Position numbers and translations under genes: made by a program. The notes beneath the pieces are model-generated. The model did no database searches. It was not told the DNA's origin and was given only the letters and a program-made list of their open reading frames with translations. This document shows, in pieces, positions 57,767 to 64,000 of a DNA stretch of 64,000 bases; position 1 is the first letter of the stretch; the number at the start of each line of letters is the position of its first letter. The stretch is from Rossellomorea aquimaris (GTDB lineage: Bacteria > Bacillota > Bacilli > Bacillales > Bacillaceae_B): contig NZ_CP141595.1 of assembly GCF_035590735.1 (NCBI RefSeq), positions 863,001 through 927,000 on the forward strand. The letters run 5' to 3'.

Positions 57767-57876
57767 GCGCGGTTGGAATATGAGTGAGATTAAGAGATTC
57801 CGGGATTCCTAAGTTCCCACTTTCATTATCATTCCCATGATTTTCACCGGGTAAGTGGAAGTTACTTCTATGTATT

Positions 57877-57951
57877 CTATATAAACAAAACGGCTATTCC
57901 AATAAACAGGAAGATTAGCAGGATCGATAATATGATTATTCTTCTATTCAT
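57877..57951 (-). CDS. 24-residue hydrophobic peptide
   Basis: ATG 57951 on the minus strand is preceded by CTAGGAGGCTGCTAAC, a very strong ribosome binding site, and codes MNRRIIILSILLIFLFIGIA then VLFI and a TAG stop. Positive N-terminus and a single membrane helix with no tail resemble type I toxin peptides and small membrane regulators of Bacillus. No antisense RNA promoter was identified. It stands in an otherwise gene-free stretch between the kinase and the APH-like fusion gene. Confidence 0.5.
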   Translation of the reverse strand: MNRRIIILSILLIFLFIGIAVLFI

Positions 57952-58122
57952 GTTAGCAGCCTCCTAGGTTGATGAAGTTCCCCTCATCTTAACATAGATT
58001 CTTTGGGCATTGATTCTCGTTCCTGACAACGTGACGAAAGACGGGGCATGCCCGGTGTCATCTGACGGGTCCGGTGAGCAGGAAAGCCCATAGGTCAAAA
58101 ACGCTAAAAGGAAGGTGGCATC
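57952..58122 (+). other. Leader region of the APH/protein-kinase gene, possibly structured
   Basis: Contains short complementary blocks: GGGGCATGCCC (self-complementary) near 58044 and GGGTCCGG / CCC ATAGGTC nearer the gene. It does not match a riboswitch class I can recall. Promoter not identified. Confidence 0.3.
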
Positions 58123-59847
58123 TTGCAGGATATAAAAAGCTACAGCACATTTAGAGAAATCAAACCTATCAACAAGGGTTGGTCCAGCGATAAAAAATAC
58201 TATATTGAAACCGATACGGGCGAGAAACTCCTGCTCCGCACGGCTGATCGTTCATCATATGAGATGAAGAAGAGCGAGTTTGAGGTGATGAAACGTTTAG
58301 CCAAAAGTGGGCTCACTATATCGCAGCCGATTGACTTCGGCATTTGTGACAACGGCCATACTGTCTATTCGCTTTTTACATGGTGCGAGGGAGAAGACGC
58401 GCAAATTGTGTTGCCAAAGTTGACCGATACCGAGCAATATGAACTGGGGCTTGAATCCGGGCGCATCCTAAAGGAAATCCACTTGATTCCTGCGCCGGGT
58501 GGTCAAGAGGAGTGGGAAACGAAATTCAACCGTAAAGCGGATGGCAAGATCAAGCAGTACAACGACTGCCCTATCAAAATAGAAGGAGGCGACCCAATCA
58601 TTACATATATCGAGTCGAACAGGCATCTCCTTCGGGGGAGGCCGCAATCTTTTCATCACGGCGATTATCATGTGGGGAATATGGTCATTTCACCAAAAGG
58701 GAAACTCTCTGTCATCGATTTCAACCGCCATGACTTCGGTGACCCGTGGGAAGAGTTCAACCGCATCGTCTGGAGCGCTTCTGTCAGTCCGCACTTTGCC
58801 ACCGGCCAGCTCAACGGTTATTTTAACGGAAGGCCGCCGGAGGAATTCTTCAAGCTCATGGCTTTTTACATAAGCAGCAATATGTTGTCGTCCGTTCCCT
58901 GGGCCATCGCTTTCGGTGAGGAAGAGGTGAACGTCATGAAGGATCAGGCAAAGGAAGTGATGGGATGGTTTGAAGATATGAATAATCCAGTGCCGACCTG
59001 GTATTTGGAGGACTTCTATATTCAGTACATCAATCAGATCCCATACAAATTAAAGTCTCCTTTCGACCTCTCGTTCATCGAGCAATATGGTGAGGTCTTC
59101 AAAGTTTATGATGATCAGGATTCGGGCAATATCTGCTTCGGGGTAAAGAACGGTGATGAGAGATATTTTATAAAATTTGCCGGAGCACCGACAGAGAGAT
59201 ATGCCGGCAAACCTGAAGATGCCGTCGCTGGGCTTACAGCTGCCGTTCAGGTTTATCAAGATTTGGCGCATCCTCATTTGATCCGGTTGATCCGTGCGGA
59301 GGAGATCGGTAGAGGATTCGCCGCCATTTTTGAATGGACAGACAGCGAATGCATGGGAAAAATGTATCCAATGTCCAGGGAGAAGTTCTTGCAGATGCCG
59401 GACAGCACCAGGCTCGAGGTATTCAATGATATCCTGGACTTTCACATTCACGTGAACAAGCAGGGTTATGTGGCCATCGACTTTTATGACGGCAGCGTCC
59501 TGTATGATTTTCACAAGGAGAAGACCCTCATCTGTGATATTGATCTCTATTCCAACATACCCTATCTCAATACGATGGGCAGGATGTGGGGATCGTCACG
59601 CTTTATGTCGCCGGAGGAATTCACACGTGGAGCAGCGATTGATGAAATCACGAATGTGTATGGAATGGGGGCTACTGCCTTTGCTTTATTTGGCGGGGAA
59701 AAAGACCGGTCAATGGAAAAGTGGCGGTTGAGTAAGGAGTTATATGAAGTGGCGTTGAAAGCGGTGAGTGATGAGAGGGAGAAGCGTCAGCAGTCGCTAG
59801 AGGAGTTTAAAGATGAGTGGGATCGGGCAAGGTTTGTTAGGCGTTAG
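58123..59847 (+). CDS. APH-family phosphotransferase fused to a protein-kinase-like domain
   Basis: A 574-residue protein with two kinase-fold domains in one chain. Residues 1-290 are an aminoglycoside phosphotransferase/choline kinase-like domain: nucleotide-binding strand KLLLRTADRSSYEMKKSEF, catalytic loop FHHGDYHVGNMVISP and metal motif LSVIDFNRHDFGDPWEE. Residues about 310-574 form a second, Ser/Thr kinase-like domain: ATP lysine in RYFIKFAGAP, HRD-like loop GYVAIDFYDGSVLYDF with the usual Asn replaced by Ser, metal-binding ICDIDLYSN and APE-like GSSRFMSPEEFTRGAA. TTG 58123 is the start, with AAGGAAGGTGGCATC upstream. Substrates unknown. Monocistronic. Confidence 0.85.
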   Translation: MQDIKSYSTFREIKPINKGWSSDKKYYIETDTGEKLLLRTADRSSYEMKKSEFEVMKRLAKSGLTISQPIDFGICDNGHTVYSLFTWCEGEDAQIVLPKLTDTEQYELGLESGRILKEIHLIPAPGGQEEWETKFNRKADGKIKQYNDCPIKIEGGDPIITYIESNRHLLRGRPQSFHHGDYHVGNMVISPKGKLSVIDFNRHDFGDPWEEFNRIVWSASVSPHFATGQLNGYFNGRPPEEFFKLMAFYISSNMLSSVPWAIAFGEEEVNVMKDQAKEVMGWFEDMNNPVPTWYLEDFYIQYINQIPYKLKSPFDLSFIEQYGEVFKVYDDQDSGNICFGVKNGDERYFIKFAGAPTERYAGKPEDAVAGLTAAVQVYQDLAHPHLIRLIRAEEIGRGFAAIFEWTDSECMGKMYPMSREKFLQMPDSTRLEVFNDILDFHIHVNKQGYVAIDFYDGSVLYDFHKEKTLICDIDLYSNIPYLNTMGRMWGSSRFMSPEEFTRGAAIDEITNVYGMGATAFALFGGEKDRSMEKWRLSKELYEVALKAVSDEREKRQQSLEEFKDEWDRARFVRR

Positions 59848-59871
59848 AATAGTAAATACTAGAGAAACCAA

Positions 59872-59905
59872 CAGGGGTACGCTTTTGGGGCAGCCCCTTT
59901 TCTTC
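59872..59905 (+). terminator. Possible terminator
   Basis: GGGGCAGCCCC and an outer AGGGG/CCCCT pairing are followed by TTTTCTTC. Confidence 0.5.
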
Positions 59906-60046
59906 ATCGCCCAGTAATCGTCACATTTAACAAAAATCCCCTAAACAACTACCCGGACCTTCCTGTTATAGTTATAGTACAATGAAGGTTGAAATAAAGT
60001 AGATAATGAATGTCTATCAATATAGCGATGGTAGGGGAAATCAATC

Positions 60047-60454
60047 ATGACACTAAAAAAGATAAAGAGCATCCTGTTTATGCTGCTTGGCTCGATATCC
60101 CTGGTGTTCGGGATTGCCGGCACTGTGCTTCCCGTTCTGCCTGGAGGTCCGTTTTACTTATTTGCCGCGTTTTGCTTTGCGAAAAGTTCCAAGCGGATCG
60201 ATCGGTGGTTTAAGAGCACAGTCATCTATGATAAATATGTTCTGGCCCTCCTTCAAAAGAAGGGGATGACCCGGAAAGAGAAGATCAGGATCAACGTAAC
60301 GGCTGATTTCTTTATCCTGCTTTCAGTAGTGTTCGTGGATATCCTATTCGTTCGGATTATCATGATCGGGCTCGCTTTATATAAACATTATTATTTTATA
60401 AAGAAAATCGAGACGATCTATCCGGAGTCGTATCAGGTGGAGAAGAGCCAGTGA
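60047..60454 (+). CDS. DUF454 (YbaN-like) membrane protein
   Basis: A 135-residue membrane protein with three to four helices. GIAGTVLPVLPGGPFYLFAA and FCFAKSSKRIDRWFKSTVIY are the DUF454/YbaN signature, followed by the KKGMTRKEKIRINVTADFFI linker and a final hairpin of helices. ATG 60047 follows GTAGGGGAAATCAATC. Function unknown throughout the family. A 60-residue gene follows after 47 bp and could share the transcript. Confidence 0.88.
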   Translation: MTLKKIKSILFMLLGSISLVFGIAGTVLPVLPGGPFYLFAAFCFAKSSKRIDRWFKSTVIYDKYVLALLQKKGMTRKEKIRINVTADFFILLSVVFVDILFVRIIMIGLALYKHYYFIKKIETIYPESYQVEKSQ

Positions 60455-60501
60455 TCTATGGGATTACGGGCTTGTATTGAACCAAGGAGTTACTAGAGAC
60501 A

Positions 60502-60684
60502 ATGCTGAAAAGATATCAATTAAAAAGCGATTTCAGGGGGTTCAAAAAGGGGTCCCACTTCTACTTGATTGCTGAATCTGAGTATATTGGCATCAAGGAG
60601 TATGTTTTACGGACGAGAGACTTATCCAGGAGAATGATGATCTCTGAAAGGGAAATGAAGAAATATTTTATTCGTATGAAATAG
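60502..60684 (+). CDS. Small basic protein of unknown function
   Basis: A 60-residue, strongly basic protein (11 K and 9 R), not recognised. It reads MLKRYQLKSDFRGFKKGSHF, then YLIAESEYIGIKEYVLRTRD; probably a small beta-rich soluble protein. ATG 60502 has AAGGAG 13 bases upstream, which is long. A good terminator follows at once, which supports the end of a transcription unit here. Confidence 0.6.
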   Translation: MLKRYQLKSDFRGFKKGSHFYLIAESEYIGIKEYVLRTRDLSRRMMISEREMKKYFIRMK

Positions 60685-60713
60685 AAGACCCGTCGATGAG
60701 ACGGGTCTTTTTT
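60685..60713 (+). terminator. Rho-independent terminator
   Basis: AGACCCGTC and GACGGGTCT pair around GATGA and are followed by TTTTT. Confidence 0.9.
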
Positions 60714-60756
60714 AATGACATTCGACAACCTGGCATGATTATGTACGAAGGTGAAA

Positions 60757-60787
60757 TGGAGCCAAGGAACCTGTCCTTTTGGCTCCT
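60757..60787. repeat. Family-B-related palindrome, copy B4
   Basis: GGAGCCAA pairs with TTGGCTCC around GGAACCTGTCCTT. GGAGCCAAGG and CTGTCC recur in copy B3. It lies at the stop codon of the leftward S9 peptidase gene and may terminate it. Confidence 0.6.
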
Positions 60788-62540
60788 ATCCATTCACCTG
60801 CCTATCCAAAAATGCTTTAATTTCCTTATTAGCCCGTATCTCATTCCGCTTCTTCGAAAATCCATGACCCTCATCCTCAAAAAGAAGATACTTCACATCG
60901 ATCCCTTTTTCCTTCAGTTGGCTCACGATACGCTCGGATTCCTCCATTCTCACTCTGGGATCGTTCTGTCCATGAATGATGAACATAGGTGTATTCATTT
61001 GGTCTACATACGTAATCGGTGAATCCCTTACAAGTTTGTCGTGATCTGTTTAGGGGTTTCCCACCAACTGATTCATGAGTGGCTTCCAGCTCGCCGGGAC
61101 GTTTTGCAAGAAGGTGAGCAGGCTGGATATGCCAAAGATGTCGACGATGCCACAGAAATACTCCTGGTGTCTTCCGGCAAGGAGGAGGCTCATGTATCCG
61201 CCGTAGCTCCCACCCATGGCAAAGATCCTACCCTTTTCCGCGATTCCTTCCTGTAGCAGCCACTCCATTCCGGCTACACAATCGAGCCTCGGGCCGTCTC
61301 CCCAATTCTGTTCCACCATTTTTTCGAAGGAGGCCCCGTATCCCTTGCTGCCCCTGAAGTTCGGGGCGAAGAGGGTGTATCCGCTTTGGACAAGGTATTG
61401 AAATAATGGTCGGTACTTCATTCGCTCTACCTTCTGGGGACCCCCGTGTGGGCATAAGATCGTATAGCCGTTCGCATGTCGCGGTCTGAAGAGCAATGCT
61501 TCGATACTGAGTCCGTCATAGCTTTCATAATGGACGATGTCCGGCTTGATCAAACTTCCTTCCTGTACACCAAGCACTTTGGTATTGGTCACCTGGGTCC
61601 ATTCACCGTCTGTATCCCTTTTGAAAATCGTATCGGTCCTGTCAGCTGACTGGCCTAAAACAAAAAGCGATCCTTGTCCCGTGATGATCATTTTTTTGAT
61701 CACATCACAGGGCGTGTCTATGGACTCAAGCTTACCTTCCGTAGCATCATATTCGTATAGCCGATCGCTCACACCCTTTTCCGTGGAAACCACTAAGCGG
61801 TCCGCACTGAACTGGATGGAGGTGACTTCTTCCTTTTCCAAGGTGAAGACAGGCTGGAATTCATAGGTTGAGAGATTAAAAGAAGCGAGATAAGAGAATT
61901 CCTTTTCATAGTTAGTTGTAAAATAAACGGTACCGTCAGCGAACAGAACATCACGGATCGTATGGGGGATGCCAGGATCCGGGACAAGTGGGATTTTCCC
62001 GTCAGTAGACTGATAGAAAGCTGCTACATGGGTGTTGGAGTAGGTCTCCGTGAACACATAGGTCCCATCGGAAGATACGGCTGCAACCACGGTCGGAGCA
62101 ATTTCCCCTTTTTGGATCAGGGTGGTTTGATTGGTTTGCAAATCCGTTTTGTAGATATTCAATAATGAGTTTTCGTGATTGGTGGAGTAGACCATTTCAT
62201 GATTCGTCGTAAAGCAGGCATGATAACAGGTCGCACTGATTTCCCCTTCATTGAAAGGCAGGGGGGTTCCTCCTGATATGGGTAAATAATGCAGCTGATA
62301 GTTTTCATCTCCATCCTTCTCAAACGTAGCGACAATGTAATCAGAACCGATATGGATGAGGCTGCTTTTCTGATTTATCGTCGTCAGCGGATAGGGAAAT
62401 GAATGGGGCAAATCCATGGCCCACAGGTTGTACTCCCCGTTCAGATTGGTGCTGAAGACCAGCTTCTCCCCGTTTTCATTTACACTAAATGTGTTGATAT
62501 CAATGGTTTGAAAGTATTGTTCAACTTCAGGTGTTGGCAT
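60786..62540 (-). pseudogene. S9-family prolyl oligopeptidase-like gene with one in-frame stop
   Basis: Read leftwards from ATG 62540 (MPTPEVEQYFQTIDINTF) this encodes a beta-propeller followed by an alpha/beta-hydrolase domain, as in acylaminoacyl peptidases of family S9C. The catalytic Ser is in FAMGGSYGGYMSLLLAG. A TAA at 61050-61052 follows LMNQLVGNP, and the same frame continues TDHDKLVRDSPITYVDQMNT, PMFIIHGQNDPRVRMEESER and EDEGHGFSKKRNEIRANKEI with the catalytic Asp and His. One base change (GAA or similar to TAA) thus separates Ser from Asp and His, so the truncated product should be inactive. No frameshift is present. Full length would be about 584 residues. Confidence 0.85.
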
Positions 62541-62692
62541 ACGGATAGGACATTCCTCCAGATGGATAAGGTATAGGTATATTATTCCATTTGTTGGTGG
62601 GGGATTCAATCATTAAAAGGTATTGCCCAACACCAAAATATTTGAAATAATTGACATTAACCGAAGATAAAGAGTAAGGAGGGGGAAACGAA

Positions 62693-62899
62693 ATGATGTA
62701 TTTTTTTATTTTCGTCGGAATCCTGGTCCTATACTTTGCTATTAGAATTTGGATCGGTTCCAGGAAGATGGAGTTTTATGGAGATAGTATAAAGAATACG
62801 TCCCGAAGCCCAAGGGATGAAGCCTATGAAAAGTCTGCCCGGCATTCCCAACAAGCCATGAATCAGAATCACCATTCAGGTGGAGGTCCCAATGGTTGA
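62693..62899 (+). CDS. Small membrane-anchored protein
   Basis: A 68-residue protein, not recognised. One N-terminal membrane helix (MMYFFIFVGILVLYFAIRIW) is followed by a polar cytoplasmic or external tail rich in S, R, N and H (RDEAYEKSARHSQQAMNQNH). ATG 62693 follows AAGGAGGGGGAAACGA. The next gene's start lies inside its last codons (8-bp overlap), so it is translationally coupled to a lipoprotein gene. Confidence 0.72.
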   Translation: MMYFFIFVGILVLYFAIRIWIGSRKMEFYGDSIKNTSRSPRDEAYEKSARHSQQAMNQNHHSGGGPNG

Positions 62900-63269
62900 G
62901 GGGAATGGGAAGTTTCATTTAAAAAGAATCATGGTAACCATTATAAGCTTGATGGCAGTCCTTTCATTACTAGGGTGTGCGGATGATGGAACGGGAGGCA
63001 TTGACAGTGAGAAAGCAGAAGCCGTTGCCATGGAACAATTTGAAAAAGATTTAGAGGAACATAATGAAACAAACCGGGAAAAAATCAGTATGAATGACGT
63101 AGAACTTCTTTCTAATGAAACAAACTTCAGTAGTTCTTCAAAGGCATGGAAAATAACGTTTAACTATAAAGATGGGCTTTTGAGAGAAGATTCAGCAACC
63201 AACTCGATTGCTCATTATAGTGTAAGTCCTGGGGGAGAAATCATTCAACAGTCAACTTCATTCCAATGA
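62892..63269 (+). CDS. Small lipoprotein of unknown function
   Basis: A 125-residue predicted lipoprotein. ATG 62892 follows GGTGGAGGTCCCA and overlaps the previous gene by 8 bp; a GTG at 62880 is less likely. The signal segment RIMVTIISLMAVLSLLGC ends in lipobox LLGC. The mature domain of about 100 residues includes IDSEKAEAVAMEQFEKDLEE and SSKAWKITFNYKDGLLREDS, then SIAHYSVSPGGEII, resembling PepSY-like or NTF2-like small outer domains; not assigned. A terminator follows directly. Confidence 0.75.
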   Translation: MVEGNGKFHLKRIMVTIISLMAVLSLLGCADDGTGGIDSEKAEAVAMEQFEKDLEEHNETNREKISMNDVELLSNETNFSSSSKAWKITFNYKDGLLREDSATNSIAHYSVSPGGEIIQQSTSFQ

Positions 63270-63723
63270 TTGACGCAAGGACCACTCATCACGAGAGGTT
63301 CTTGCGTTCTGTTTTTATAACCCCAACCCGCAAAAGACTATTAGACCAAAAAAGATTCTTTCTTGCTGGCAAATATGGAGATAGATCACTGATAACCTTA
63401 TTTCCATAGGGAAGAAAAGCGGAATAAAAACCCCAATTGTCCCATGTGTTGAAACATTATAAAATTCAACTAACATCACTAGATTGCGTGCGAATCACTT
63501 CTTGCGACTTACTTCATCTTCTATCAATCTACATCTCTACTTCATCTCGAAAACCTACTACTTTTTCATCTATCGACAGCATACATACCTTCGGGGAGAC
63601 TAATCTTTTTTTATATGGAATGAAAAGTGAACGCAGTTAGTAGAAGCAGTTAACCCAATTGCCAAGAAGTGGTACGCTCCAACACAAAACAAAGTCAATC
63701 TAATCGAGGGAGGAAGGATGTAA
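63270..63723. other. AT-rich leader region before the protease gene
   Basis: After the terminator at 63272-63317 there is a C/T-rich, probably untranslated stretch (63470-63570) and no recognisable gene. The promoter of the protease gene was not identified. Confidence 0.35.
63272..63317 (+). terminator. Rho-independent terminator
   Basis: GACGCAAGGACC and GGTTCTTGCGTTC pair around ACTCATCACGAGA and are followed by TGTTTTT. Confidence 0.85.
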
Positions 63724-64000
63724 TTGAAACCATTCAAGGCAGTCACAACGAGTTTCTTGGCAACCAGTTTACTGATATCGGGCATTTCGCCTTCGTTTGC
63801 CGAAGGGAACTCAACGTCAGAGGACAAGCTGGAACAGTATTTGCAACATGCCACCAAGGAGGATCGCGAGCGGATTCATGAGGGGCAGAGCCAAGCCGGT
63901 GAGAAATTTGTATCACCGGAGATCAATGTACATTCTGATGAAGAGATTGCAGTTATCGTTCAGTTTTCACAAGATCCTGCGGAGGTGGAAGTGAAGAAGA
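63724..64000 (+). CDS. Subtilisin-family (S8) secreted protease, N-terminal part only
   Basis: Cut by the window end; 92 residues are visible. TTG 63724 has GGGAGGAAGGATGTAA in front and codes a signal peptide MKPFKAVTTSFLATSLLISG ending SFA before EGNSTSEDK. The propeptide-like part DRERIHEGQSQAGEKFVSPE then INVHSDEEIAVIVQFSQDPA resembles the I9 inhibitor prodomain start of large Bacillus S8 proteases such as Vpr. The catalytic domain lies outside. Identity rests on the SDEEIAVIVQF pattern, so confidence is moderate. Confidence 0.7.
   Translation, partial: MKPFKAVTTSFLATSLLISGISPSFAEGNSTSEDKLEQYLQHATKEDRERIHEGQSQAGEKFVSPEINVHSDEEIAVIVQFSQDPAEVEVKK

Noticed and set aside
58030..58122. Cobalamin or SAM-type riboswitch before the APH fusion
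   Set aside because: GGTGAG-like bases occur but the conserved core boxes of those classes are absent.
1..64000. tRNA, rRNA or intact insertion sequence
   Set aside because: No tRNA cloverleaf with TTCGA-type arm and CCA end, no rRNA segment, and no transposase gene was recognised on either strand.

Overview
The window looks like chromosome of a spore-forming Bacillaceae (Bacillus sensu lato, possibly the Rossellomorea/Bacillus aquimaris neighbourhood; the genus is inference). Reasons: Gram-positive type ribosome binding sites (AGGAGG) before nearly every gene, many lipoproteins with Gram-positive lipoboxes, a BclA-like collagen-repeat protein, a DUF3231 protein, two KinB-like sporulation-type kinases, a Zur-box controlled AdcA-type zinc lipoprotein, and families common in Bacillus (CBO0543, DUF5412, DUF3021, DUF418). 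No rRNA, tRNA, CRISPR array, prophage or intact insertion sequence was seen.

Layout. 1-6.5 kb: cut membrane gene, S51 peptidase, two acetyltransferases, a GC-rich secreted nuclease with a small partner, a beta-lactamase-fold hydrolase and a Gfo/Idh/MocA oxidoreductase. 6.5-12 kb: a MarR-controlled drug-resistance-like operon (glycosyltransferase, DHA2 MFS pump, MacB-type ABC exporter) with four related operators. 12-20.4 kb: CorA, a decayed YiaA-type gene, an MFS exporter, an orphan pair of peptide-type ABC permeases, lipoproteins, GNATs and a GrpB protein. 20.8-25 kb: collagen-like protein and small membrane proteins. 25-30.3 kb: a KinB-like kinase, then a VanR/VanS/VanY-like unit. 30.5-37.5 kb: GNAT, CBO0543 protein, Zur-regulated AdcA, MFS + metallo-hydrolase, DUF421. 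37.5-42.9 kb: alcohol dehydrogenase, Mn catalase, DUF3231, lipoproteins. 42.9-47.3 kb: MerR regulator divergent from a CPBP protease with a textbook 19-bp-spacer promoter, kinase-like ATPase, LysE exporter + AraC regulator, LprI-like lipoprotein. 47.8-53.4 kb: an envelope-quality block (HtrA protease, PrsA-like foldase, secreted 28-residue-repeat protein, two-component system). 53.5-64 kb: methyltransferase, LysR regulator, second KinB-like kinase, an APH-kinase/protein-kinase fusion, DUF454 protein, an S9 peptidase interrupted by one in-frame stop, and the start of a subtilisin-type protease cut by the window end.

Themes. The window is rich in envelope and stress functions (lipoproteins, foldase, protease, VanY, sensors). 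The most unusual non-coding signal is a set of about 15 short imperfect palindromes in three sequence families (A: GGGGACGGTTCT type; B: GGGACAGG..TGTCCC type; C: GGTGTCTGACCCC type) scattered between genes, one of which supplies the C-terminus of a lipoprotein. A second is an array of TTATGATCC motifs with about 20-bp periodicity upstream of htrA. Several genes are visibly decaying (YiaA family, S9 peptidase, three small remnants).
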